Made by a program: the position numbers and the translations under genes
NCBI RefSeq assembly: GCF_010183535.1
Contig: NC_071331.1
Coordinates: 1,550,001 to 1,614,000, forward strand
Origin: Caenorhabditis remanei
Taxonomy: Eukaryota; Nematoda; Chromadorea; Rhabditida; Rhabditidae
Length of the DNA: 64,000 bases
Direction: 5' to 3'
Part shown: positions 43,350-58,300 of the stretch, piece after piece
Numbering within the stretch: the stretch's first letter is position 1
Layout: every line of letters starts with the position of its first letter
The notes under the pieces: generated by a model
What the model was told of the DNA's origin: nothing
The model's input: the letters and a program-made list of their open reading frames with translations, nothing else
The model's database searches: none

Positions 43350-46300
43350 ATGCTCAACTTCTCAATTCTCATCATGCTGCTGTTTACGGGTAAGAACTAC
43401 CTCTATCCCTTAAAGTCCTTGGTTATCAAATTTTCAGCATCCACGATCTCCGCGTCACCAGCCGCCCTCCACACTGGGTTCCAACAAAAGAGCTTGGAGC
43501 ACATCAACTCCTTCCGCAGTCGATTTGCGAATGCAGCTCAGATTGCTAACATGCAAAAAATTGTGAGGTTAGGGCTGCCAATCGACTTTAATCCTCTATT
43601 TTTAGAGATATAATCGTACCTTGGAAGCCACAATCCAGAACTTCACATCAAGCTGTGACCTTCTGGACGACATGGAGGATATGCCCACCTATGCTATTCT
43701 GGACAAAAACTTTATCGACAGTCACATTCGGCAGACCGAAATACATCAAGATCATCTTGAGGTATACGAATCTGCACACCTCTTCTTCTAACCCCACTAG
43801 GTATGAGGGTGGCAAATCTTAAAGGCGCATTGTCCAATAAATTTTGCCGCAGAGGAACCAAATTGTCCCCCTTTTTGCATCGCTAATAACTTTGTACGCA
43901 TTTGAGCTTTTCACAAAATTCTTTTTTTGGTAATTAGAAAATCGCCGTCCCGTCATTCCTGGAAAATTTGGTGATGATTTCATCAGTTGTGGCTGAGCTA
44001 TGAGTCATAGAGTGAAAGTCATTTCATTTTGGCTTGAAAAGTTTTGGTTTTTTAATGTTTTTTAGACTTTTGATTTTTGTTGTGGGCTTAGTTTTGGTTG
44101 TAAAAATAAGATTTTTATATGACTGGGTAGAGAAAAAACAGGGCTAAGTGGAGAAAAAAGAATTATGTTGATACCTCTTTAGAAAAAAGTTTTACAGAGA
44201 GAACAGTGAGAATATTGAAATATCTGAAAATTTCCGCTTTTTTTTACTTTCCTCCTTAAATCTCGAGTTCTATCCGACAGATTTTCTTGAATTTTGGTAT
44301 ATAGGTGCAAAATGAGACGGGGAATCATCTTATGGCGTCAGAATTTTGATTTAAGACACCTCCTTCCCGCTACGGCCGATGATTTGCCGAAAAAATCGAA
44401 AAAACTACAGTACCCCGAAATTCCGCTCATTTCTTTCACCGGCTGCAACTCGTTCAGTTTTGAGAAATTTCAAGATCCGAAAAAAAAGAAATGTGTAGAA
44501 AAAAAAACTCTATCGATCCATGTAAAATTCAATATATTTTATCTGGTAAAACTATCAGAAAACCGGACTTTGTGATTTTCGTGGTTTTTGGTCATGGGGT
44601 GGATTTCTTCCATTTGCTGTCCTGAGCACTGGATTCACTGAATCGCTCTGAATTTTTGACACCGATCTAAACTTTTCGAGATCTAATGGAACCAAAAAGT
44701 CCGATCAAAAAATATTCAAGCAGGACGATTCTGTGGAGAAACCTGAATCTCCACTGACATTTTTTTCGAATACACTGACCATTTTGTCATTGTATGTGTC
44801 ATTGTACAGCTGCGAGAAGCGCCCCTCTTTTCTACGCTCACCATGAGACTGCCTTTTCGTGCATCGATGGCGCAGTGGTTGAGGGCGGGGGTGAGAATCA
44901 GCAGGGTGGTGGTTCGAATCCAACTGATTTATATTTTGTTTTTGTTTTTTTTGTATGATCTTTCTAAAAGATTGTGGAAAGAAAAACCTTAACTATTAAC
45001 AAACGCAAACGGCTGTATGTTTGTTTGTCTGTCGCCGATCCTACCGCCCTTCCTACTGAACCGTTTTTCTTCAAATTTGGACCAGAATATCAGAAATTTT
45101 CTCTTAATAATGCACGTCTTTTTCTTTTTCCGAAATTCTCAAAATGACGTCTTTTGAGATAGAAACATTGATAAAGCATATGGGAATCGACAGAAAAAAA
45201 AGGGGGAGAGACGGTTGGCAAAGCGTCGTCTCTTCTTTCCTCGCCCCTTTTCGATATCATTGGATTCGGGAAAACCAGAGGATTCCAAACGTGTTGTCCG
45301 TTTCTGGATTGATCCACGTCATAAAAAGTTATGAGCCGTTTTCTAAGAAGTGACGACGTGAAGGATTTTTTGATATCATTGGATTCGGGAAAACCAGAGG
45401 ATTCCAAACGTGTGGTCCGTTTCTGGATTGATCCACGTCATAAAAAGTTATGAGCCGTTTTCTAAAATGTGAAGACGTGAAGGATTTTTTGATATCATCG
45501 GGTTCTTGAAAAATAGATTATTCCAAACGTGTTGTCCGTTTCTGGATTGATCCACGTCATAAAAAGTTATGAGCCGTTTTCTAAGAAGTGACGACGTGAA
45601 GGATTTTTTGATATCATCGGGTTCTTGAAAAATAGATGATTCCAAACGTGTTGTCCGTTTCTGGATTGATCCACGTCATAAAAAGTTATGAGCCGTTTTC
45701 TAAAATGTGAAGACGTGAAGGATTTTTTGATATCATCGGGTTCTTGAAAAATAGATGATTCCAAACGTGTTGTCCGTTTCTGGATTGATCCACGTCATAA
45801 AAAATTATGAGCCGTTTTCTAAAATGTGAAGACGTGAAGGATTTTTTGATATCAACGGGTTCTTGAAAAATAGATGATTCCAAACGTGTTGTCCGTTTCT
45901 GGATTGATCCACGTCATAAAAAGTTATGAGCCGTTTTCTAAAATGTGAAGACGTGAAGGATTTTTTGATATCATCGGGTTCTTGAAAAATAGATGATTCC
46001 AAACGTGTTGTCCGTTTCTGGATTGATCCACGTCATAAAAAGTTATGAGCCGTTTTCTAAAATGTGAAGACGTGAAGGATTTTTTGATATCATCGGATTC
46101 GGGAAAACCAGAGGATTCCAAACGTGTGGTCCGTTTCTGGATTGATCCACGTCATAAAAAGTTATGAGCCGTTTTCTAAAATGTGAAGACGTGAAGGATT
46201 TTTTGATATCATCGGGTTCTTGAAAAATAGATGATTCCAAACGTGTTGTCCGTTTCTGGATTGATCCACGTCATAAAAAGTTATGAGCCGTTTTCTAAAA

Positions 46301-49300
46301 TGTGAAGACGTGAAGGATTTTTTGATATCAACGGGTTCTTGAAAAATAGATGATTCCAAACGTGTTGTCCGTTTCTGGATTGATCCACGTCATAAAAAGT
46401 TATGAGCCGTTTTCTAAAATGTGAAGACGTGAAGGATTTTTTGATATCATCGGGTTCTTGAAAAATAGATGATTCCAAACGTGTGGTCCGTTTCTGGATT
46501 GATCCACGTCATAAAAAGTTATGAGCCGTTTTCTAAGAAGTGACGACGTGAAGGATTTTTTGATATCATCGGGTTCTTGAAAAATAGATGATTCCAAACG
46601 TGTTGTCCGTTTCTGGATTGATCCACGTCATAAAAAGTTATGAGCCGTTTTCTAAAATGTGAAGACGTGAAGGATTTTTTGATATCATCGGGTTCTTGAA
46701 AAATAGATGATTCCAAACGTGTTGTCCGTATCTGGATTGATCCACGTCATAAAAAGTTATGAGCCGTTTTCTAAAATGTGAAGACGTGAAGGATTTTTTG
46801 ATATCATTGGGTTCGGGAAAACCAGAGGATTCCAAACGTGTGGTCCGTTTCTGGATTGATCCACGTCATAAAAAGTTATGAGCCGTTTTCTAAAATGTGA
46901 AGACGTGAAGGATTTTTTGATATCATTGGGTTCGGGAAAACCAGAGGATTCCAAACGTGTGGTCCGTTTCTGGATTGATCCACGTCATAAAAAGTTATGA
47001 GCCGTTTTCTAAAATGTGAAGACGTGAAGGATTTTTTGATATCATCGGATTCGGGAAAACCAGAGGATTCCAAACGTGTGGTCCGTTTCTGGATTGATCC
47101 ACGTCATAAAAAGTTATGAGCCGTTTTCTAAAATGTGAAGACGTGAAGGATTTTTTGATATCATCGGGTTCTTGAAAAATAGATGATTCCAAACGTGTTG
47201 TCCGTTTCTGGATTGATCCACGTCATAAAAAGTTATGAGCCGTTTTCTAAAATGTGAAGACGTGAAGGATTTTTTGATATCATCGGATTCGGGAAAACCA
47301 GAGGATTCCAAACGTGTGGTCCGTTTCTGGATTGATCCACGTCATAAAAAGTTATGAGCCGTTTTCTAAAATGTGAAGACGTGAAGGATTTTTTGATATC
47401 ATCGGGTTCTTGAAAAATAGATGATTCCAAACGTGTTGTCCGTTTCTGGATTGATCCACGTCATAAAAAGTTATGAGCCGTTTTCTAAAATGTGAAGACG
47501 TGAAGGATTTTTTGATATCATCGGATTCGGGAAAACCAGAGGATTCCAAACGTGTGGTCCGTTTCTGGATTGATCCACGTCATAAAAAGTTATGAGCCGT
47601 TTTCTAAAATGTGAAGACGTGAAGGATTTTTTGATATCATCGGGTTCTTGAAAAATAGATGATTCCAAACGTGTTGTCCGTTTCTGGATTGATCCACGTC
47701 ATAAAAAGTTATGAGCCGTTTTCTAAAATGTGAAGACGTGAAGGATTTTTTGATATCATCGGATTCGGGAAAACCAGAGGATTCCAAACGTGTGGTCCGT
47801 TTCTGGATTGATCCACGTCATAAAAAGTTATGAGCCGTTTTCTAAAATGTGAAGACGTGAAGGATTTTTTGATATCATCGGATTCGGGAAAACCAGAGGA
47901 TTCCAAACGTGTGGTCCGTTTCTGGATTGATCCACGTCATAAAAAGTTATGAGCCGTTTTCTAAAATGTGAAGACGTGAAGGATTTTTTGATATCATCGG
48001 GTTCTTGAAAAATAGATGATTCCAAACGTGTTGTCCGTTTCTGGATTGATCCACGTCATAAAAAGTTATGAGCCGTTTTCTAAAATGTGAAGACGTGAAG
48101 GATTTTTTGATATCATCGGGTTCTTGAAAAATAGATGATTCCAAACGTGTGGTCCGTTTCTGGATTGATCCACGTCATAAAAAGTTATGAGCCGTTTTCT
48201 AAAATGTGAAGACGTGAAGGATTTTTTGATATCATCGGATTCGGGAAAACCAGAGGATTCCAAACGTGTGGTCCGTTTCTGGATTGATCCACGTCATAAA
48301 AAGTTATGAGCCGTTTTCTAAAATGTGAAGACGTGAAGGATTTTTTGATATCATCGGGTTCTTGAAAAATAGATGATTCCAAACGTGTTGTCCGTTTCTG
48401 GATTGATCCACGTCATAAAAAGTTATGAGCCGTTTTCTAAAATGTGAAGACGTGAAGGATTTTTTGATATCATCGGGTTCTTGAAAAATAGATGATTCCA
48501 AACGTGTTGTCCGTTTCTGGATTGATCCACGTCATAAAAAGTTATGAGCCGTTTTCTAAAATGTGAAGACGTGAAGGATTTTTTGATATCATCGGATTCG
48601 GGAAAACCAGAGGATTCCAAACGTGTGGTCCGTTTCTGGATTGATCCACGTCATAAAAAGTTATGAGCCGTTTTCTAAAATGTGAAGACGTGAAGGATTT
48701 TTTGATATCATCGGGTTCTTGAAAAATAGATGATTCCAAACGTGTGGTCCGTTTCTGGATTGATCCACGTCATAAAAAGTTATGAGCCGTTTTCTAAAAT
48801 GTGAAGACGTGAAGGATTTTTTGATATCATCGGATTCGGGAAAACCAGAGGATTCCAAACGTGTGGTCCGTTTCTGGATTGATCCACGTCATAAAAAGTT
48901 ATGAGCCGTTTTCTAAAATGTGAAGACGTGAAGGATTTTTTGATATCATCGGATTCGGGAAAACCAGAGGATTCCAAACGTGTGGTCCGTTTCTGGATTG
49001 ATCCACGTCATAAAAAGTTATGAGCCGTTTTCTAAAATGTGAAGACGTGAAGGATTTTTTGATATCATCGGATTCGGGAAAACCAGAGGATTCCAAACGT
49101 GTGGTCCGTTTCTGGATTGATCCACGTCATAAAAAGTTATGAGCCGTTTTCTAAAATGTGAAGACGTGAAGGATTTTTTGATATCATCGGGTTCTTGAAA
49201 AATAGATGATTCCAAACGTGTTGTCCGTTTCTGGATTGATCCACGTCATAAAAAGTTATGAGCCGTTTTCTAAAATGTGAAGACGTGAAGGATTTTTTGA

Positions 49301-52300
49301 TATCATCGGATTCGGGAAAACCAGAGGATTCCAAACGTGTGGTCCGTTTCTGGATTGATCCACGTCATAAAAAGTTATGAGCCGTTTTCTAAAATGTGAA
49401 GACGTGAAGGATTTTTTGATATCAACGGGTTCTTGAAAAATAGATGATTCCAAACGTGTTGTCCGTTTCTGGATTGATCCACGTCATAAAAAGTTATGAG
49501 CCGTTTTCTAAAATGTGAAGACGTGAAGGATTTTTTGATATCATCGGGTTCTTGAAAAATAGATGATTCCAAACGTGTGGTCCGTTTCTGGATTGATCCA
49601 CGTCATAAAAAGTTATGAGCCGTTTTCTAAGAAGTGACGACGTGAAGGATTTTTTGATATCATCGGGTTCTTGAAAAATAGATGATTCCAAACGTGTTGT
49701 CCGTTTCTGGATTGATCCACGTCATAAAAAGTTATGAGCCGTTTTCTAAAATGTGAAGACGTGAAGGATTTTTTGATATCATCGGGTTCTTGAAAAATAG
49801 ATGATTCCAAACGTGTTGTCCGTTTCTGGATTGATCCACGTCATAAAAAGTTATGAGCCGTTTTCTAAAATGTGAAGACGTGAAGGATTTTTTGATATCA
49901 TTGGGTTCTTGAAAAATAGATGATTCCAAACGTGTTGTCCGTTTCTGGATTGATCCACGTCATAAAAGTTATGAGCCGTTTTCTAAAATGTGAAGACGTG
50001 AAGGATTTTTTGATATCATTGGGTTCGGGAAAACCAGAGGATTCCAAACGTGTGGTCCGTTTCTGGATTGATCCACGTCATAAAAAGTTATGAGCCGTTT
50101 TCTAAAATGTGAAGACGTGAAGGATTTTTTGATATCATCGGATTCGGGAAAACCAGAGGATTCCAAACGTGTGGTCCGTTTCTGGATTGATCCACGTCAT
50201 AAAAAGTTATGAGCCGTTTTCTAAAATGTGAAGACGTGAAGGATTTTTTGATATCATCGGGTTCTTGAAAAATAGATGATTCCAAACGTGTTGTCCGTTT
50301 CTGGATTGATCCACGTCATAAAAAGTTATGAGCCGTTTTCTAAAATGTGAAGACGTGAAGGATTTTTTGATATCATCGGATTCGGGAAAACCAGAGGATT
50401 CCAAACGTGTGGTCCGTTTCTGGATTGATCCACGTCATAAAAAGTTATGAGCCGTTTTCTAAAATGTGAAGACGTGAAGGATTTTTTGATATCATCGGAT
50501 TCGGGAAAACCAGAGGATTCCAAACGTGTGGTCCGTTTCTGGATTGATCCACGTCATAAAAAGTTATGAGCCGTTTTCTAAAATGTGAAGACGTGAAGGA
50601 TTTTTTGATATCATCGGGTTCTTGAAAAATAGATGATTCCAAACGTGTTGTCCGTTTCTGGATTGATCCACGTCATAAAAAGTTATGAGCCGTTTTCTAA
50701 AATGTGAAGACGTGAAGGATTTTTTGATATCATTGGGTTCTTGAAAAATAGATGATTCCAAACGTGTTGTCCGTTTCTGGATTGATCCACGTCATAAAAG
50801 TTATGAGCCGTTTTCTAAAATGTGAAGACGTGAAGGATTTTTTGATATCATTGGGTTCGGGAAAACCAGAGGATTCCAAACGTGTGGTCCGTTTCTGGAT
50901 TGATCCACGTCATAAAAAGTTATGAGCCGTTTTCTAAAATGTGAAGACGTGAAGGATTTTTTGATATCATCGGATTCGGGAAAACCAGAGGATTCCAAAC
51001 GTGTGGTCCGTTTCTGGATTGATCCACGTCATAAAAAGTTATGAGCCGTTTTCTAAAATGTGAAGACGTGAAGGATTTTTTGATATCATCGGGTTCTTGA
51101 AAAATAGATGATTCCAAACGTGTTGTCCGTTTCTGGATTGATCCACGTCATAAAAAGTTATGAGCCGTTTTCTAAAATGTGAAGACGTGAAGGATTTTTT
51201 GATATCATCGGGTTCTTGAAAAATAGATGATTCCAAACGTGTGGTCCGTTTCTGGATTGATCCACGTCATAAAAAGTTATGAGCCGTTTTCTAAAATGTG
51301 AAGACGTGAAGGATTTTTTGATATCATCGGGTTCTTGAAAAATAGATGATTCCAAACGTGTTGTCCGTTTCTGGATTGATCCACGTCATAAAAAGTTATG
51401 AGCCGTTTTCTAAAATGTGAAGACGTGAAGGATTTTTTGATATCATTGGGTTCTTGAAAAATAGATGATTCCAAACGTGTTGTCCGTTTCTGGATTGATC
51501 CACGTCATAAAAGTTATGAGCCGTTTTCTAAAATGTGAAGACGTGAAGGATTTTTTGATATCATTGGGTTCGGGAAAACCAGAGGATTCCAAACGTGTGG
51601 TCCGTTTCTGGATTGATCCACGTCATAAAAAGTTATGAGCCGTTTTCTAAAATGTGAAGACGTGAAGGATTTTTTGATATCATCGGGTTCTTGAAAAATA
51701 GATGATTCCAAACGTGTTGTCCGTTTCTGGATTGATCCACGTCATAAAAAGTTATGAGCCGTTTTCTAAAATGTGAAGACGTGAAGGATTTTTTGATATC
51801 ATTGGGTTCTTGAAAAATAGATGATTCCAAACGTGTTGTCCGTTTCTGGATTGATCCACGTCATAAAAGTTATGAGCCGTTTTCTAAAATGTGAAGACGT
51901 GAAGGATTTTTTGATATCATCGGGTTCTTGAAAAATAGATGATTCCAAACGTGTGGTCCGTTTCTGGATTGATCCACGTCATAAAAAGTTATGAGCCGTT
52001 TTCTAAAATGTGAAGACGTGAAGGATTTTTTGATATCATCGGGTTCTTGAAAAATAGATGATTCCAAACGTGTTGTCCGTTTCTGGATTGATCCACGTCA
52101 TAAAAAGTTATGAGCCGTTTTCTAAAATGTGAAGACGTGAAGGATTTTTTGATATCATTGGGTTCTTGAAAAATAGATGATTCCAAACGTGTTGTCCGTT
52201 TCTGGATTGATCCACGTCATAAAAGTTATGAGCCGTTTTCTAAAATGTGAAGACGTGAAGGATTTTTTGATATCATTGGGTTCGGGAAAACCAGAGGATT

Positions 52301-55300
52301 CCAAACGTGTTGTCCGTTTCTGGATTGATCCACGTCATAAAAAGTTATGAGCCGTTTTCTAAAATGTGAAGACGTGAAGGATTTTTTGATATCATCGGAT
52401 TCGGGAAAACCAGAGGATTCCAAACGTGTGGTCCGTTTCTGGATTGATCCACGTCATAAAAAGTTATGAGCCGTTTTCTAAAATGTGAAGACGTGAAGGA
52501 TTTTTTGATATCATCGGGTTCTTGAAAAATAGATGATTCCAAACGTGTTGTCCGTTTCTGGATTGATCCACGTCATAAAAAGTTATGAGCCGTTTTCTAA
52601 AATGTGAAGACGTGAAGGATTTTTTGATATCATCGGATTCGGGAAAACCAGAGGATTCCAAACGTGTGGTCCGTTTCTGGATTGATCCACGTCATAAAAA
52701 GTTATGAGCCGTTTTCTAAAATGTGAAGACGTGAAGGATTTTTTGATATCATCGGGTTCTTGAAAAATAGATGATTCCAAACGTGTTGTCCGTTTCTGGA
52801 TTGATCCACGTCATAAAAAGTTATGAGCCGTTTTCTAAAATGTGAAGACGTGAAGGATTTTTTGATATCATCGGGTTCTTGAAAAATAGATGATTCCAAA
52901 CGTGTGGTCCGTTTCTGGATTGATCCACGTCATAAAAAGTTATGAGCCGTTTTCTAAAATGTGAAGACGTGAAGGATTTTTTGATATCATCGGGTTCTTG
53001 AAAAATAGATGATTCCAAACGTGTTGTCCGTTTCTGGATTGATCCACGTCATAAAAAGTTATGAGCCGTTTTCTAAAATGTGAAGACGTGAAGGATTTTT
53101 TGATATCATCGGGTTCTTGAAAAATAGATGATTCCAAACGTGTGGTCCGTTTCTGGATTGATCCACGTCATAAAAAGTTATGAGCCGTTTTCTAAAATGT
53201 GAAGACGTGAAGGATTTTTTGATATCATCGGGTTCTTGAAAAATAGATGATTCCAAACGTGTTGTCCGTTTCTGGATTGATCCACGTCATAAAAAGTTAT
53301 GAGCCGTTTTCTAAAATGTGAAGACGTGAAGGATTTTTTGATATCATCGGGTTCTTGAAAAATAGATGATTCCAAACGTGTTGTCCGTTTCTGGATTGAT
53401 CCACGTCATAAAAAGTTATGAGTTATGAGCCGTTTTCTAAAATGTGAAGACGTGAAGGATTTTTTGATATCATCGGATTCGGGAAAACCAGAGGATTCCA
53501 AACGTGTGGTCCGTTTCTGGATTGATCCACGTCATAAAAAGTTATGAGCCGTTTTCTAAAATGTGAAGACGTGAAGGATTTTTTGATATCATCGGGTTCT
53601 TGAAAAATAGATGATTCCAAACGTGTGGTCCGTTTCTGGATTGATCCACGTCATAAAAAGTTATGAGCCGTTTTCTAAAATGTGAAGACGTGAAGGATTT
53701 TTTGATATCATCGGATTCGGGAAAACCAGAGGATTCCAAACGTGTGGTCCGTTTCTGGATTGATCCACGTCATAAAAAGTTATGAGCCGTTTTCTAAAAT
53801 GTGAAGACGTGAAGGATTTTTTGATATCATCGGATTCGGGAAAACCAGAGGATTCCAAACGTGTGGTCCGTTTCTGGATTGATCCACGTCATAAAAAGTT
53901 ATGAGCCGTTTTCTAAAATGTGAAGACGTGAAGGATTTTTTGATATCATCGGATTCGGGAAAACCAGAGGATTCCAAACGTGTGGTCCGTTTCTGGATTG
54001 ATCCACGTCATAAAAAGTTATGAGCCGTTTTCTAAAATGTGACGACGTGAAGGATTTTTTGATATCATCGGATTCGGGAAAACCAGAGGATTCCAAACGT
54101 GTGGTCCGTTTCTGGATTGATCCACGTCATAAAAAGTTATGAGCCGTTTTCTAAAATGTGAAGACGTGAAGGATTTTTTGATATCATCGGATTCGGGAAA
54201 ACCAGAGGATTCCAAACGTGTGGTCCGTTTCTGGATTGATCCACGTCATAAAAAGTTATGAGCCGTTTTCTAAAATGTGAAGACGTGAAGGATTTTTTGA
54301 TATCATCGGATTCGGGAAAACCAGAGGATTCCAAACGTGTGGTCCGTTTCTGGATTGATCCACGTCATAAAAAGTTATGAGCCGTTTTCTAAAATGTGAA
54401 GACGTGAAGGATTTTTTGATATCATCGGATTCGGGAAAACCAGAGGATTCCAAACGTGTGGTCCGTTTCTGGATTGATCCACGTCATAAAAAGTTATGAG
54501 CCGTTTTCTAAAATGTGACGACGTGAAGGATTTTTTGATATCATCGGATTCGGGAAAACCAGAGGGTTCCAAACATGCGGTCCGTTTCTGGATTGATCCA
54601 CGTCATAAAAAGTTATGAGCCGTTTTCTAAAATGTGAAGACGTGAAGGATTTTTTGATATCATCGGATTCGGGAAAACCAGAGGATTCCAAACGTGTGGT
54701 CCGTTTCTGGATTGATCCACGTCATAAAAAGTTATGAGCCGTTTTCTAAAATGTGACGACGTGAAGGATTTTTCGATATCATTGGATTCGGGAAAAATAG
54801 ATGATTCCAAACATGCGGTCCGTTTCTGGATTGATCCACGTCATAAAAAGTTATGAGCCGTTTTCTATTATGAATTCATTTTTATCTGTGCATGAGAAGT
54901 CCGCGCCGCACTCACGCGGCGGCCACGCCCATTTCTTGCGGCAGTGTTCAAAAATTGAACGCGACGTTAAAATCGGGGTGGGCGTGGCCGCCGCGTGAGT
55001 GCGGCGCGGACTTCTCATGCACAGATAAAAATGAATTCATAATAAAATGTGACGACGTGAAGGATTTTTCGATAACATCGGATTCGGCAAAAATAGAGGA
55101 TTCCAAACGTGTTGTCCGTTTCTGGATTGATCCACGTCATAAAAAGTTATGAGCCGTTTTCTAAAATGTGAAGACATGAAGGATTTTTCGATATCATTGG
55201 ATTCGGGAAAACCAGAGGATTCCAAACGTGTTGTCCGTTTCTGGATTGATCCACGTCATAAAAAGTTATGAGCCGTTTTCTAAAATGTGAAGACGTGAAG

Positions 55301-58300
55301 GATTTTTCGATATCATCGGATTCGGGAAAACCAGAGGATTCCAAACGTGTGGTCCGTTTCTGGATTGATCCACGTCATAAAAAGTTATGAGCCGTTTTCT
55401 AAAATGTGACGACGTGAAGGATTTTTCGATATCATTGGATTCGGGAAAAATAGAGGATTCCAAACGTGTGGTCCGTTTCTGGATTGATCCACGTCATAAA
55501 AAGTTATGAGCCGTTTTCTAAAATGTGACGACGTGAAGGATTTTTCGATATCATCGGATTCGGGAAAACCAGAGGATTCCAAACGTGTGGTCCGTTTCTG
55601 GATTGATCCACGTCATAAAAAGTTATGAGCCGTTTTCTAAAATGTGACGACGTGAAGGATTTTTCGATATCATTGGATTCGGGAAAAATAGAGGATTCCA
55701 AACGTGTTGTCCGTTTCTGGATTGATCCACGTCATAAAAAGTTATGAGCCGTTTTCTAAAATGTGAAGATGTGAAGGATTTTTTGATATCATCGGATTCG
55801 GGAAAACCAGAGGATTCCAAACGTGTGGTCCGTTTCTGGATTGATCCACGTCATAAAAAGTTATGAGCCGTTTTCTAAAATGTGAAGACATGAAGGATTT
55901 TTCGATATCATTGGATTCGGGAAAACCAGAGGATTCCAAACGTGTTGTCCGTTTCTGGATTGATCCACGTCATAAAAAGTTATGAGCCGTTTTCTAAAAT
56001 GTGAAGACGTGAAGGATTTTTCGATATCATCGGATTCGGGAAAACCAGAGGATTCCAAACGTGTGGTCCGTTTCTGGATTGATCCACGTCATAAAAAGTT
56101 ATGAGCCGTTTTCTAAAATGTGACGACGTGAAGGATTTTTCGATATCATTGGATTCGGGAAAAATAGAGGATTCCAAACGTGTTGTCCGTTTCTGGATTG
56201 ATCCACGTCATAAAAAGTTATGAGCCGTTTTCTAAAATGTGAAGATGTGAAGGATTTTTTGATATCATCGGATTCGGGAAAAATAGAGGATTCCAAACGT
56301 GTTGTCCGTTTCTGGATTGATCCACGTCATAAAAAGTTATGAGCCGTTTTCTAAAATGTGACGACGTGAAGGATTTTTCGATATCATTGGATTCGGGAAA
56401 AATAGAGGATTCCAAACGTGTGGTCCGTTTCTGGATTGATCCACGTCATAAAAAGTTATGAGCCGTTTTCTAAAATGTGACGACGTGAAGGATTTTTCGA
56501 TATCATTGGATTCGGGAAAAATAGAGGATTCCAAACGTGTTGTCCGTTTCTGGATTGATCCACGTCATAAAAAGTTATGAGCCGTTTTCTAAAATGTGAA
56601 GACGTGAAGGATTTTTCGATATCATTGGATTCGGGAAAACCAGAGGATTCCAAACGTGTTGTCCGTTTCTGGATTGATCCACGTCATAAAAAGTTATGAG
56701 CCGTTTTCTAAAATGTGAAGATGTGAAGGATTTTTCGATATCATCGGATTCGGGAAAACCAGAGGATTCCAAACGTGTGGTCCGTTTCTGGATTGATCCA
56801 CGTCATAAAAAGTTATGAGCCGTTTTCTAAAATGTGACGACGTGAAGGATTTTTCGATATCATTGGATTCGGGAAAAATAGAGGATTCCAAACGTGTTGT
56901 CCGTTTCTGGATTGATCCACGTCATAAAAAGTTATGAGCCGTTTTCTAAAATGTGAAGACGTGAAGGATTTTTCGATATCATTGGATTCGGGAAAACCAG
57001 AGGATTCCAAACGTGTTGTCCGTTTCTGGATTGATCCACGTCATAAAAAGTTATGAGCCGTTTTCTAAAATGTGAAGATGTGAAGGATTTTTCGATATCA
57101 TTGGATTCGGGAAAAATAGAGGATTCCAAACGTGTTGTCCGTTTCTGGATTGATCCACGTCATAAAAAGTTATGAGCCGTTTTCTAAAATGTGAAGACGT
57201 GAAGGATTTTTCGATATCATTGGATTCGGGAAAACCAGAGGATTCCAAACGTGTTGTCCGTTTCTGGATTGATCCACGTCATAAAAAGTTATGAGCCGTT
57301 TTCTAAAATGTGACGACGTGAAGGATTTTTCGATATCATTGGATTCGGGAAAACCAGAGGATTCCAAACGTGTTGTCCGTTTCTGGATTGATCCACGTCA
57401 TAAAAAGTTATGAGCCGTTTTCTAAAATGTGAAGACGTGAAGGATTTTTCGATATCATTGGATTCGGGAAAACCAGAGGATTCCAAACGTGTTGTCCGTT
57501 TCTGGATTGATCCACGTCATAAAAAGTTATGAGCCGTTTTCTAAAATGTGACGACGTGAAGGATTTTTCGATATCATTGGATTCGGGAAAAATAGAGGAT
57601 TCCAAACGTGTCGTCCGTTTCTGGATTGATCCACGTCATAAAAAGTTATGAGCCGTTTTCTAAAATGTGAAGACGTGAAGGATTTTTCGATATCATTGGA
57701 TTCGGGAAAACCAGAGGATTCCAAACGTGTTGTCCGTTTCTGGATTGATCCACGTCATAAAAAGTTATGAGCCGTTTTCTAAAATGTGAAGACGTGAAGG
57801 ATTTTTCGATATCATTGGATTCGGGAAAACCAGAGGATTCCAAACGTGTTGTCCGTTTCTGGATTGATCCACGTCATAAAAAGTTATGAGCCGTTTTCTA
57901 AAATGTGACGACGTGAAGGATTTTTCGATATCATTGGATTCGGGAAAACCAGAGGATTCCAAACGTGTTGTCCGTTTCTGGATTGATCCACGTCATAAAA
58001 AGTTATGAGCCGTTTTCTAAAATGTGAAGACGTGAAGGATTTTTCGATATCATTGGATTCGGGAAAACCAGAGGATTCCAAACGTGTTGTCCGTTTCTGG
58101 ATTGATCCACGTCATAAAAAGTTATGAGCCGTTTTCTAAAATGTGAAGACGTGAAGGATTTTTCGATATCATTGGATTCGGGAAAAATAGAGGATTCCAA
58201 ACGTGTCGTCCGTTTCTGGATTGATCCACGTCATAAAAAGTTATGAGCCGTTTTCTAAAATGTGAAGACGTGAAGGATTTTTCGATATCATTGGATTCGG

